Notes: generated by a model not told the origin, from the letters alone. Positions 17,717 through 26,670 are shown, counted from the first letter of the stretch. The stretch: DNA of 64,000 nt from Pseudogemmobacter lacusdianii (GCF_030848395.1 NZ_JAVDBT010000011.1:64648-128647), one strand, 5' to 3'. Translations and numbers: made by a program.

Positions 17717-18172
17717 ATGACCACTGCTCCGCAACGCAACATCGTCAAGGCCCGTGAAAGCGGCTTTGGCCCCTTTGGGCAATATATCAATATCGGCCAC
17801 CATATTCTTGGTGCCGATGAGCCTGGCACCTTTGGCGGCCAGGATACCGGGCCGGACCCGTTCGAACTGGTGATGGCCGGGCTTGGCGCCTGCACCACGA
17901 TGACCATCCGCATGGTGGCAGGCCGCAGGAAAATCGCACTCGATGATGTCTCGGTCGAGGTGCGCCATTTGCGCGCCCCGCCGATGAATATGGGCACGGA
18001 TAGCGCGCCTTCTGACCAGAAGCCGCATGCGTTCGAACGCGTCGTGACCCTGCTTGGCGATCTGTCGCCCGAGGATCGGGCCTTCCTGATCGCGATGGCC
18101 GACAAATGCCCGGTCCACAAGCTGCTGGAGGGCGAAGCCGAGATCGTCACGCGTGAGGCAGAGGCGGCATGA
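17717..18172 (+). CDS. OsmC-family protein
   Basis: 151 residues with an AAGGA site 8-12 bases upstream of the ATG. Typical OsmC/Ohr features: 'ELVMAGLGACTTMTIRM' with the first conserved Cys near residue 59, and 'DKCPVHKLLEGE' with the second near 135. These cysteines reduce organic hydroperoxides; members beside sulfide genes may act on persulfides. It ends 62 bases before the SQR start, with a strong hairpin between. Confidence 0.9.
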   Translation: MTTAPQRNIVKARESGFGPFGQYINIGHHILGADEPGTFGGQDTGPDPFELVMAGLGACTTMTIRMVAGRRKIALDDVSVEVRHLRAPPMNMGTDSAPSDQKPHAFERVVTLLGDLSPEDRAFLIAMADKCPVHKLLEGEAEIVTREAEAA

Positions 18173-18180
18173 TGCGCAGT

Positions 18181-18205
18181 GCAGAGCGGGGTTTCCCCGC
18201 TCTGC
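18181..18205 (+). terminator. Strong perfect hairpin between OsmC and SQR genes
   Basis: An 11-bp perfect stem (18181-18191 with 18195-18205) closes a TTT loop, 8 bases after the OsmC stop and 29 bases before the SQR start. There is no U tract, so it may be a partial terminator, an mRNA-processing or stability element, or an attenuator inside the operon. Confidence 0.6.
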
Positions 18206-18234
18206 TTCGGTTTCAGAAGGGGGGAGATTTCAGA

Positions 18235-19572
18235 ATGGCGGAATTCCACAGCACGCGGCGGGGCTTTATCGGCCTTGGTGCAGCGGGTGCGCTGGCCCTG
18301 GGCCTTGGCGGTGGCGCGCAGGCGGCGCGGCTGACGACGACGGCGCGGATCGTGATCATTGGTGCCGGTGCTGCGGGCACGACGCTGGCTAACCGGCTGG
18401 TCGAGCGGCTTGACGGGGCCACGATAACGGTGATCGACCCGCGCAGGGAACATCTCTACCAGCCGGGACTGTCGCTGGTCGCGGCCGGGCTGAAGCCCGC
18501 GAATTATGTTGTCAGCCAAACGACGGACTGGCTGCCGTCAGGCATCACGCTGATCCGGGAAAAGGCCGCCGCGATCGATCCGCTGGCAAAAACCGTCTCG
18601 ACCGAAAGCGGTCAGCGGCTGGATTATGATTTTCTTGTGGTGGCACCCGGCCTTGTGCTGGATCATGCGGCAATCGAGGGGTTTTCCCCAGACATGGTCG
18701 GGCAGCACGGGATCGGGGCACTTTATGCCGGGCCGGACCATGCTGCAAAGACCTGGGAGGCCGCACATACATTCAGCGAAGAGGGCGGCATCGGCCTGTT
18801 CACCCGTCCCGCGACCGAGATGAAGTGCGCCGGTGCGCCGCTGAAACACACGTTCCTGATCGACGACATCGCAAGCCGTGGCGGCGCGAAGGGCAAATAT
18901 GAGGTGCATTACGCTTGCCCGCAGCAGGTGCTGTTCTCGGTGCCGATCGTTTCGGAAAAAATCCGGATGCTGTTCGGTGAACGCAGGATTGCCACGCATT
19001 TCGGTCAGACCCTGACTGCCATTGACCACGGTGCAAAGCGCGCGACCTTTGCAACTGTGACCACAGATCCTGCAACCGGCCAGGCGGTGAATTCCACCAC
19101 CGAAATGGATTACGATTATCTGCATGTGATCCCGCCGCAGCGCGCGCCCGATGTGATCCGGCAATCGGGCCTGAGTTGGACCGACAAATGGAGCGATCAG
19201 GGCTGGGTCGAATGCGACATGAAGACGCTGCGCCATCTGCGCTATCCCGAAATCTTCGCGCTTGGCGATGTGGCGGGTGTGCCCAAAGGCAAGACCGCGG
19301 CCTCGGTGAAGTGGCAGGTGCCGGTGGTCGAAGACCATCTGATCGCAGCCATTGGGGGCAGGGACGGCACTGCGGTCTATGACGGCTACACCTCTTGCCC
19401 GATGATCACCCGCGTGGGCCGTGCGATGCTGGTGGAATTTGACTATCACAACAATCTGGTGCCGTCCTTCCCTGGTCTGATCGCGCCGCTTGAGGAGCTG
19501 TGGATTTCCTGGCTGATGAAGGAAGTGGCGCTGAAGGCCACCTATAACGCTATGCTGCGCGGCAAGGCATAA
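18235..19572 (+). CDS. sqr: Sulfide:quinone oxidoreductase, type II (SQOR-like), Tat signal
   Basis: 445 residues from the ATG preceded by GGGGAG. An N-terminal twin-arginine-type signal ('STRRGFIGLGAAGALALG') precedes an FAD-binding 'IVIIGAGAAG' near residues 39-48. Two redox cysteines sit in motifs shared with human SQOR: Cys198 in 'MKCAGAPLK' and Cys388 in 'TSCPMIT'. The C-terminal amphipathic 'LEELWISWLMKEVAL' fits membrane attachment. It oxidises sulfide to a protein persulfide, passes sulfur to an acceptor and electrons to quinone. A Tat signal would place it on the periplasmic face. Confidence 0.9.
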   Translation: MAEFHSTRRGFIGLGAAGALALGLGGGAQAARLTTTARIVIIGAGAAGTTLANRLVERLDGATITVIDPRREHLYQPGLSLVAAGLKPANYVVSQTTDWLPSGITLIREKAAAIDPLAKTVSTESGQRLDYDFLVVAPGLVLDHAAIEGFSPDMVGQHGIGALYAGPDHAAKTWEAAHTFSEEGGIGLFTRPATEMKCAGAPLKHTFLIDDIASRGGAKGKYEVHYACPQQVLFSVPIVSEKIRMLFGERRIATHFGQTLTAIDHGAKRATFATVTTDPATGQAVNSTTEMDYDYLHVIPPQRAPDVIRQSGLSWTDKWSDQGWVECDMKTLRHLRYPEIFALGDVAGVPKGKTAASVKWQVPVVEDHLIAAIGGRDGTAVYDGYTSCPMITRVGRAMLVEFDYHNNLVPSFPGLIAPLEELWISWLMKEVALKATYNAMLRGKA

Positions 19573-19584
19573 GGGGGAAAGGCG

Positions 19585-19941
19585 ATGCAGGACCTGACAT
19601 TCACCACCATGATCGCAGTGTTCGAGGAAATCTTCGGGCGCAGCCTTTTCTGGCTCATGGTTGCCGCCGCCATAGTGGTGACCGGGCTTTATCTCTATGT
19701 GCTGGTGCGGGATCGGGCGGTGTCCTGGCGCAAGTTCCTCTGGGCGCAGGTCTCGATGCCTTTCGGGGCGGTTGCGGCGGTGCTTTTCGTGCAAAAGGTC
19801 ACCAGTTCGGGGTTTCGCGATATCGGCGGGCCGATTGACGTAATCGTCCTGCTGGCTGTGGCGGCAATGGGGGCGGTCGGCGCGGCGATCCTCGTCTATA
19901 CCGCGCAATCGCTGATGCGTGGCCGCGCAGAGAAGGTTTGA
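19585..19941 (+). CDS. Small three-helix membrane protein, DUF5368-like
   Basis: 118 residues with three predicted membrane helices (about 20-40, 55-70 and 83-108). It follows SQR by 12 bases and is probably co-transcribed. It resembles DUF5368 proteins of Rhodobacteraceae; that assignment is from memory of the family. Function unknown. Confidence 0.75.
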   Translation: MQDLTFTTMIAVFEEIFGRSLFWLMVAAAIVVTGLYLYVLVRDRAVSWRKFLWAQVSMPFGAVAAVLFVQKVTSSGFRDIGGPIDVIVLLAVAAMGAVGAAILVYTAQSLMRGRAEKV

Positions 19942-20018
19942 TCTGCCACGGGGGCCGGTTTCGGGCGGATCGAAGCGTTCCCCGATCTGCTGCGGCGGGC
20001 CCTCGGACCTCCCCTCAA

Positions 20019-20840
20019 TCAGGTTTGGTTGCCGCTCAGAAACCGCTGCGGTGTGGTTCCGAACGCCTCGCGAAAGGCCGCGATGAAGGCGCTTGGGCTG
20101 CTGTATCCCATGGAAAAGGCGATGGTCGTGCTGCTCTCACCGCGATTGAGTGCCTCGATGGCGCTGAGGAGCCGCAGTTTCGACCGCCATTGCCGGAAAC
20201 TGAGCCCGGTTTCCGCGCGAAACAGCCGCTCCATCGTGCGGGGACTGGCACCTGCCATCTGGCTCAGTTCCGGCAATTGGCTCTGCTCGTCGGGATGGCC
20301 GATCAGGTGGCGCGTCACCCGCGTCAGGCGTTCATCCTGCCCGCCCGGCAGGTTCAGCGGTGCCTCGGTCAGCAGGTCCAGCTCATCAAGCAGAACGGAA
20401 CACAGGCGCAGCAGGCGCGCGTCAAAGGGCAGCGACGTATCGCTTTCACCAAGCCGCCGGATCATCTCGCGCGCCAGGGGTGTCAGCAGCAGCACTGCGC
20501 AACAGGGGATCGGGCGGTTGGTCTTTCGCACCGAGATCGACGGATCGACATAGATGTTCAGCAACTCCGCTTCTGCCTCGATGGTGACCTGATGTTCCAT
20601 CCCGCCGGGGATCCAGACCGCATGGCTGGGCGGCACCAGCCAGATGCAGGCATTGCTGACCACCCGCAAAACGCCGCGCATCGCCCAAAGCAACTGTCCG
20701 CGCGGATGGCTGTGCGCGCGCAAGGCCTGTCCCGTCCCGATCACCCGGCCATGTGTCAGGACCGGTCGCGCCGGATCGAGGATATAGGCGACGTCCGCCG
20801 GGTCGAGATCTGGCGGCTTGGCGATATCTGTTGTCATCAT
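20019..20840 (-). CDS. AraC-family regulator with N-terminal cupin domain
   Basis: About 273 residues from the tandem ATG at 20840; the frame is open to 20930 and the start is uncertain. N-terminal cupin sensor ('LRAHSHPRGQLLWAM') and C-terminal double helix-turn-helix ('LSQMAGASPRTMERLFRAE', 'AFSMGYSSPSAFIAAFREAF'). Divergent from the anion transporter at 20910, whose promoter it shares and which it may control. Confidence 0.88.
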   Translation of the reverse strand: MMTTDIAKPPDLDPADVAYILDPARPVLTHGRVIGTGQALRAHSHPRGQLLWAMRGVLRVVSNACIWLVPPSHAVWIPGGMEHQVTIEAEAELLNIYVDPSISVRKTNRPIPCCAVLLLTPLAREMIRRLGESDTSLPFDARLLRLCSVLLDELDLLTEAPLNLPGGQDERLTRVTRHLIGHPDEQSQLPELSQMAGASPRTMERLFRAETGLSFRQWRSKLRLLSAIEALNRGESSTTIAFSMGYSSPSAFIAAFREAFGTTPQRFLSGNQT

Positions 20841-20909
20841 GGCAGTCTGGCACAGGGTGCGCATCAGGGCTAGGTCTGAAGTACCTGCCATTCTGTTTGG
20901 TGCCCTGCG

Positions 20910-22298
20910 ATGACTTTCCCGATGAAACATGCCCTTGTGGCGCTTGTCGCCCTGCTGGCGCTTGTTCTGGCGCTGGTGCGGCCCGCGATGCTGGGCCCGG
21001 ATCAGGCCCGGATCCTCGGGATCGTGCTGGTGACCCTCGTGTTGTGGGCCACGAATCTTGTGCAGGGCTATCTTGCCAGCCTGATCTTCTTTGCGGTGCT
21101 GCTGGTCTTCGGGCTCGCCCCGCCGGATCTGGTCTTTCTGGGCTTTCAGTCGACGGCGGTCTGGCTGATCGTTTCCGGCTTTGTGATCGGCGCGGCGATT
21201 TCGATATCCGGGCTGGGTGCGATACTGGCGCGAGCGCTGTCACCTTTGCTGACCGGCAGCTACCCACGCCTGATCGCCGGCCTGATGGCGGTTTCGGTGC
21301 TGCTGAGTTTTCTGATGCCGTCGTCGGTGGGTCGCGCGGTGGTCATGGTGCCGGTGGGGATGGCTCTGGCGGATCAGATGGGCTTTGGCCCCGGATCGAA
21401 AGGCCGGATCGGCATCGCATCGGTGCTGGCCATCGGCACCAATATGCCGGGCTTTGCCATATTGCCTTCGAACATACCGAACATGGTGCTGTCGGGCGCG
21501 GCAGAGACGATCCAGAACGTACATTTCGGCTATATGAAGTATCTCTTGCTGCATTTCCCCGTGCTGGGCTTGCTGAAGGCCGCAGCGGTGGTGATGCTGA
21601 TCCTGTGGATTTTCCCCGCGAGGACAGGCGAGGCGATGTCGCCGCGCGAAGCCGTGCAGGAAGGCGGCCCCGCCAGCCGCAGGGTTCTGATCAGGGTGGG
21701 GCTTATCTTGCTGGCAACGCTGGCCTTGTGGATGACCGACAGCCTGCATGGTGTGAACTCGGCCTGGATTGGTCTTGTTGCGGCAGTGCTTTTGCTTTTG
21801 CCGGGGGTCGGTGTGGTCACTCCGCCTGCATTCAGGGCATCGGTCGATTTCGGGATGCTGCTGTTCGTTGCCGGGGCATTGGCGCTTGGCGCGCTGGTCA
21901 ACGCCTCGGGTTTGGGGGCGATGCTGGGTCAGGGCCTGATCGCCATCCTTCCCCTGGAAACAGGCGCGGACGCGGTCAATTTTGCCTCGCTTTCGGTCAT
22001 GTCGGTGGTGACCGGGCTTTTGGCCACGATGCCGGGTGTGCCAGCGGTACTGACCCCGATGGCGGGCGATCTTGCGGCACAGACGGGGTTTTCGGTAGAG
22101 GCGGTTCTGATGACGCAGGTGATCGGTTTCTCGACCGTGATATTCCCCTACCAGGTTGGGCCGCTGATCGTCGCCATGCAGATGTCGGGCGAAAAGCTGG
22201 GGCATCTGCTGAAGATCACCCTGCCGCTGGCTGCGATCACCCTGTTCCTGCTGTTGCCCTTGGATTTTCTGTGGTGGAAACTGCTCGGCGTCCTGTGA
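20910..22298 (+). CDS. SLC13/DASS-type anion:sodium symporter
   Basis: 462 residues, about eleven or twelve membrane helices. Conserved SLC13/ArsB-like elements: 'LWATNLVQGYLASLIFF', 'SFLMPSSVGRAVVMVPVGMA' and a second inverted-repeat hairpin motif 'TMPGVPAVLTPMAG'. Likely imports di- or tricarboxylates or sulfur oxyanions; proximity to sulfur genes hints at the latter but is not proof. Start at 20910 or the ATG four codons later. Confidence 0.85.
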   Translation: MTFPMKHALVALVALLALVLALVRPAMLGPDQARILGIVLVTLVLWATNLVQGYLASLIFFAVLLVFGLAPPDLVFLGFQSTAVWLIVSGFVIGAAISISGLGAILARALSPLLTGSYPRLIAGLMAVSVLLSFLMPSSVGRAVVMVPVGMALADQMGFGPGSKGRIGIASVLAIGTNMPGFAILPSNIPNMVLSGAAETIQNVHFGYMKYLLLHFPVLGLLKAAAVVMLILWIFPARTGEAMSPREAVQEGGPASRRVLIRVGLILLATLALWMTDSLHGVNSAWIGLVAAVLLLLPGVGVVTPPAFRASVDFGMLLFVAGALALGALVNASGLGAMLGQGLIAILPLETGADAVNFASLSVMSVVTGLLATMPGVPAVLTPMAGDLAAQTGFSVEAVLMTQVIGFSTVIFPYQVGPLIVAMQMSGEKLGHLLKITLPLAAITLFLLLPLDFLWWKLLGVL

Positions 22299-22307
22299 CC
22301 TGTCCGC

Positions 22308-22322
22308 TTAAGCCCCGTTTAA
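22308..22322 (+). promoter_or_regulatory. CtrA-type box upstream of the DsbA-like gene
   Basis: TTAA-N7-TTAA (TTAAGCCCCGTTTAA), the full CtrA consensus spacing, 56 bases before the ATG at 22378. A near-identical box precedes dsbD at 23170. Confidence 0.55.
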
Positions 22323-22377
22323 GGGACGAGGCCCAGAGGTGATGCTGTAAATCTGTCAATCGATCCGCGGGCAACAT

Positions 22378-23010
22378 ATGCGCAAGATGAAACGACGTGA
22401 CTTCGCGGCCTTCGGGCTTGCCTCAGGACTGGCCCTGACCCTTTCGCCGCGTCCGGGACAAGCCGGAGGCAACCCAATGCCGGGGGAACTGCGCAAGGCC
22501 ATCGAGCGGCCCCCATTCGCCCCGGTTCTTGGCAATGCAGCTGGCGATATCACCCTGACCGAGTTCTTTGACTACAATTGCCCGCATTGCCGCACGACCG
22601 TCCCCGAGATCCGCAAGCTGATCGGCAGCGACCCGGACCTGCGCGTGGTCTTGCGTGAATGGCCGATCTTCGGAGAAGGATCGGAGTTTTGTGCGCGGGC
22701 ATCGCTGGCGGCGCTGAAGCAACGGAAATACTGGGAATTCCATAGCGGTTTGATGGCGATCAAAGGCCGTGCCGATGAAGCATCTGCGATGAGAATTGCG
22801 AGCGCCATCGGGCTGGACGAGGCCCGTCTGCGGCGCGACATGGTTGGCGCTGACGTTGAAGAGCATATCGCCGAAACCATGGCACTTGGCGACCATATGG
22901 GTCTGATGGGAACGCCCACCTTCATTGCCGGAAATGACGGTCTCTTTGGCAAGCAATCGGCTGCCGATCTTGCGCGCCTGATGGCCAGGGCCCGCCAGGA
23001 TCTGTCCTGA
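22378..23010 (+). CDS. DsbA-family periplasmic thiol oxidoreductase
   Basis: 210 residues. Signal region with a twin-arginine-like 'MKRRDFAAFGLASGLAL' followed by 'GQAGG'. Thioredoxin-fold catalytic site 'CPHC' in 'FFDYNCPHCRTTVPE', cis-Pro loop 'MGTPTFIAG'. It belongs to the DsbA/ScsC/Com1-like group with an inserted helical domain and acts in the periplasm as oxidant or isomerase. The dsbD gene downstream would keep an isomerase reduced. Confidence 0.92.
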   Translation: MRKMKRRDFAAFGLASGLALTLSPRPGQAGGNPMPGELRKAIERPPFAPVLGNAAGDITLTEFFDYNCPHCRTTVPEIRKLIGSDPDLRVVLREWPIFGEGSEFCARASLAALKQRKYWEFHSGLMAIKGRADEASAMRIASAIGLDEARLRRDMVGADVEEHIAETMALGDHMGLMGTPTFIAGNDGLFGKQSAADLARLMARARQDLS

Positions 23011-23169
23011 GCATCCGGCCCGTTTCGGGACGGAAGCGAAAGCGGAAACAGGACGCCCTGCCCGCGCGCAGCGGTCTTAGGGCCTTCTGTTCGGGACGGA
23101 TGCCGGAACCACTCCCCTCAGGCAACGCCGCCCTCCTCGCGGATTTGTGTCGGGGCGTGTCGCGCGCGC

Positions 23170-23184
23170 TTAAGCCCCGGTTAA
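23170..23184 (+). promoter_or_regulatory. CtrA-type box upstream of dsbD
   Basis: TTAAGCCCCGGTTAA (TTAA-N7-TTAA), 24 bases before the dsbD start. It shares the flanking CGCTTAAGCCCCG with the box at 22308. Confidence 0.55.
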
Positions 23185-23208
23185 GCCGGGCACCACAAGG
23201 CAGGACCC

Positions 23209-24985
23209 ATGAAACGCACGTCTTTTCTCCTTGCGCTTGCCGCTGCCCTTCTGGGCCTTGTGCTCTTGCTTCCCCCGGCGTTTGCCCAGCAGTTTTCCTT
23301 TGGCGCGGGGGCGGGTCGCCCGCTTGACCCCGAGCAGGCCTTTCGTATCGAGTTGATCTCGGTCGAGGAGGGGCGGGCGGTGATCGGCTGGCAGATCACA
23401 GACGGCTGTTACCTTTACCGCGACCAAATCTCTGCGCAAACCACACAGGGTGCGGCGCTGGAGGTCGATGCCCCGGCGGGGCAGATCAAGGATGATCCCG
23501 GCTTTGGACGTGTCGAAGTCTGGTATGGAAATGCCTCGGTCGTGCTGCCGCGCGCGGGGGGCGACATCCGTGTCACCTGGCAGGGCTGTCAGGAAGATGG
23601 CATCTGCTATGCCCCCGTGACCAGCGACCTGAGCCTGCCTCCGCTGCCGGTGGCGGCCAGCGGTGACGGGGCCGCTACCGCAATAGTGCTGGCGGAAGGC
23701 GGCGGCCTGCTTGCCGGATTGGCAGACCGGGGCGGGGCTGGTGCTGCTGGCATTTTTCGGCTTTGGCATGGCGCTGGCGCTGACACCTTGCGTTTTTCCG
23801 ATGGTGCCCATCCTCGCGGGTGTGCTGGCGCGTCAGGGGGAGACCCTGACGCCTGCGCGCGGTGCGGTTCTGTCGGGTTCCTATGTTCTGGCCATGGCCA
23901 TGGCCTTTGCCCTGATGGGCGCGGTGGCAGGCTGGTCGGGACAGAATTTGCAGATGGTGCTGCAATCGCCCTGGGCGGTGGGCGCGGTGGCGGCATTGTT
24001 CGTCATGCTCGCCCTGTCGAATTTCGGGCTGTTTGCGTTGAGCCTGCCTGCCGCCTGGACCGCGCGGCTGTCGAGGCCGGGGCGACGCGGCTCGGTCGGC
24101 AGTGCCGCGACGCTTGGCTTCACCTCGGCGCTGATCGTCGGGCCTTGCGTCACCGCGCCGCTGGCGGGGGCGTTTCTCTATGTCGCGCAGACCGGCGATG
24201 TGGTGCTCGGGGCGGCGGCCTTGTTCATGCTGGGGCTGGGGCAGGGCGTGCCACTGGTGATTGCCGGCACATTCGGCGCAAGCGTGCTGCCGCGCGCCGG
24301 GGCCTGGATGGAGGCTGTTCGGCGGCTGTTCGGCATGCTGTTTCTGGGCATGGCGATCTGGCTGGCGGCACGGATATTGCCGGGGCCGCCGGTGCTGGCG
24401 CTTTGGGGGCTGTGGTTGACGGGGGCCGCAGTGTTGCTGGGGGCCCTCGACCATTCTTCGGCGCAGGCGGCACCGCAACGCCAGCCCGGACGCAGCCTTG
24501 GGGTCTTTGCGCTGATCGGGGCCGGGGTGATGGCGGTCGGCGCGGGGCTGGGGGGCGATGATCCGCTGCGCCCGCTGGCGCCGCTGACTTTGACCGGCCA
24601 AGGCGGGTCCGTCGCCGCCGGTCCGGATTTCGCCCCTGTCACGAGCCGGGGAACCCTTGCCTCAGCGCTGGCCGACAGCCCGGCCCGTCCGACCCTGATC
24701 TATGTCACCGCCGACTGGTGCGTCACCTGCAAGGGGATTGAGCGCAGCGTGCTGCCCGATCCGCAGCTTGGCGCGCCCCTGCGCGCCATGCGGCTGCTGA
24801 AACTGGATGTGACCGATAACAGCCCCGAGGCGCAGGCGCTGATGCGTGATCTGGCCGCCGCCGGGCCGCCGACGATGATCTTTCTGGATGCCGCTCAGCG
24901 CGAGCCCGCAGGCAGCCGCCTGATCGGCACGATCGAGGCCGGTGATGTGGCGGCCTCGGCCATCCTGGCGAAAGGGGGGCTGTGA
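23209..24985 (+). pseudogene. dsbD: Thiol:disulfide interchange protein DsbD, frameshifted
   Basis: The signal peptide (to 'AFAQQ') and the periplasmic alpha domain, with redox cysteines in 'DGCYLYRD' and 'ICYAP', read in frame 1 to about 23730. The eight-helix membrane domain ('LTPCVFPMVPILAG', 'VGPCVTAPLAG') and the C-terminal thioredoxin domain ('WCVTCK') read in frame 2 from about 23735 to the stop at 24983-24985. Deleting one G in the G-rich run 23729-23737 restores one continuous ~591-codon protein. DsbD passes electrons from cytoplasmic thioredoxin to periplasmic partners. Either a true frameshift mutation or a sequencing error. Confidence 0.88.
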
Positions 24986-25791
24986 TGGGCGGGCTGGCGT
25001 TGGGGCCGATGGCCCTCTCGGGTGAACGGGCGGCGGTCCTGGCCGGGCTCATCGTGCTTTTGCTTGCCACCGGGCTGATTGCGCGGCGCATGGGGCCGGC
25101 GATCGCAGGCTGGGCCAGCGCCGCTGCGATCAGCGGGGGTATTGCCGCGCGGCTGGGCTTTGTGGTGCAGAATGCGACGACCTATCTGGCGGACCCCTTG
25201 TCCGTTTTTGCGATCTGGCAGGGCGGCTTCAGCCCGCTCTGGGGGATTGCCGGTTTCGCGCTGGCCACCGGCTGGCATCTGTGGCGCAATCCCGATCTGA
25301 TCCTGCCCGCAGCCGCTTCGGTCCTGTTTGCGGTGGGGGGCTGGAACATCGTCTGGCAATTGACGAGGGGGGAAGCGGTCGCCTTGCCCTCCGGGGCGGT
25401 GCTGGCCACCCTGTCGGGGGCTCCGGTCGCCCCCGGTGACTGGGAGGGCAGGCCGCTGGTCATCAACCTCTGGGCCAGCTGGTGCCCGCCCTGTCGGCGC
25501 GAAATGCCGATGATGGCGGAACTGGCGGCCGCCGATACCGGCGCGGAGTTCGTTTTCGTCAATCAGGGCGAAGGGGCCGAGGCGGTGCGCCGCTACCTCT
25601 CGCGTGAGGGGATCGTGATTGCGCCGGTGCTGGACCCGACCTCGCAGCTGATGCGGCATTACGGCTCGATGGGGCTGCCGGTCACGCTGTTCATCGACGC
25701 ACAGGGGCAACTCCACACCGCGCATATGGGCGAGATCTCGCGGGCGGGATTGCTGGCTGGCATCGCGGCAATAAGGACCGGGACAGAATGA
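24985..25791 (+). CDS. TlpA-type thioredoxin-like protein with N-terminal membrane domain
   Basis: 268 residues from an ATG overlapping the dsbD stop (TGATG). Three or four membrane helices in the first ~130 residues resemble the Lgt-like membrane part of some TlpA fusions; the thioredoxin domain follows with 'WASWCPPCRREMP' near 165-177 and cis-Pro 'GLPVTLFID'. Probably a membrane-tethered periplasmic reductase fed by DsbD, with which it is coupled. Confidence 0.9.
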   Translation: MGGLALGPMALSGERAAVLAGLIVLLLATGLIARRMGPAIAGWASAAAISGGIAARLGFVVQNATTYLADPLSVFAIWQGGFSPLWGIAGFALATGWHLWRNPDLILPAAASVLFAVGGWNIVWQLTRGEAVALPSGAVLATLSGAPVAPGDWEGRPLVINLWASWCPPCRREMPMMAELAAADTGAEFVFVNQGEGAEAVRRYLSREGIVIAPVLDPTSQLMRHYGSMGLPVTLFIDAQGQLHTAHMGEISRAGLLAGIAAIRTGTE

Positions 25792-25805
25792 GCTGTGGGA
25801 TTGAC

Positions 25806-26534
25806 ATGAGGCGGGCGCTGGCTGGGTGCGCGCTGCTGACGCTGGCGGCATGTGCGCCCCCGCCTCCGCCCGCACCGCCGTCCGCGCCGGAACTCCCGCC
25901 CGCAATCGCGGCGCAATATGCCACAGTGCAGGACGGCGGGATCGAGGTGCCGGCGGTGCCTGCGAAATATCTGAGCGAGCGCACGATCCGGCGCGAGGTG
26001 GATTACTGGACGGACGAAAAGCCCGGCACGGTAATCGTCGACCCCTGGCAGCGGTTTCTCTACTATGAGCAGCCGGGCAACCGAGCGATCCGCTATGGTG
26101 TGGCAGTGGGTGATGAGGGACGGGCCTTTTCCGGCACCGCCCATATTCCCTATAGCCGCGACTGGCCGGGCTGGCGCCCGACCGAGAACATGATCCGCGA
26201 ATTCCCCGGGCAATATGCCCAATATCGCGATGGCCTGGAGGGCGGATTGACCAACCCGCTCGGGGCTCGGGCGCTCTATCTGCACAAGGGCAACCGCGAC
26301 ACATTCTATCGCATCCACGGCACATCCGAGATGGATTCGATCGGCAATGCCACCTCGGCCGGCTGCATCCGCATGTTCCATCAGGATGTGATCGAACTGG
26401 AAACCCTTGTCCGTTCGGGCGCGCGCGTCATCGTGCTGACCGAAGACGAGAGCGGCAAGGGCACAGCCCCACCCGGAACGCCGCTTCCCCAACTTGAGCC
26501 GCCTGTTATTGCCACCGAAGGAGATCCGGCATGA
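25806..26534 (+). CDS. L,D-transpeptidase (YkuD) lipoprotein
   Basis: 242 residues from 'MRRALAGCALLTLAAC', a lipoprotein signal with lipobox LAAC; an upstream start at 25788 is possible and overlaps the previous stop. A proline-rich linker precedes the YkuD domain with the catalytic motif 'HGTSEMDSIG...TSAGCIRM' (nucleophile Cys). It cross-links peptidoglycan (3-3) or attaches proteins to it, in the periplasm. Confidence 0.92.
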   Translation: MRRALAGCALLTLAACAPPPPPAPPSAPELPPAIAAQYATVQDGGIEVPAVPAKYLSERTIRREVDYWTDEKPGTVIVDPWQRFLYYEQPGNRAIRYGVAVGDEGRAFSGTAHIPYSRDWPGWRPTENMIREFPGQYAQYRDGLEGGLTNPLGARALYLHKGNRDTFYRIHGTSEMDSIGNATSAGCIRMFHQDVIELETLVRSGARVIVLTEDESGKGTAPPGTPLPQLEPPVIATEGDPA

Positions 26535-26670
26535 GACTGTCCCGCAGAACCCTGATCGGATCCGCCATTGGCAGCGGGATGCTGCTGGCTCCGCGCCCGG
26601 CGCGCTTGCCCAGAACGTCCGACCCGACTACCAATCTCAAACCCGCAGACTCTCGTCATGAACGAGGGAC
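26531..26670 (+). pseudogene. Signal-peptide-encoding gene remnant downstream of the L,D-transpeptidase
   Basis: The ATG overlaps the transpeptidase stop (ATGA). The first ~26 codons encode a convincing twin-arginine-like signal ('MRLSRRTLIGSAIGSGMLL'). After about 26610 the frame runs into DNA that clearly codes on the other strand, so only a remnant is left; the end given is approximate. Family unknown. A frame change at ~26610 would add 'LAQNVRPDYQSQ' and then stop. Confidence 0.5.
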
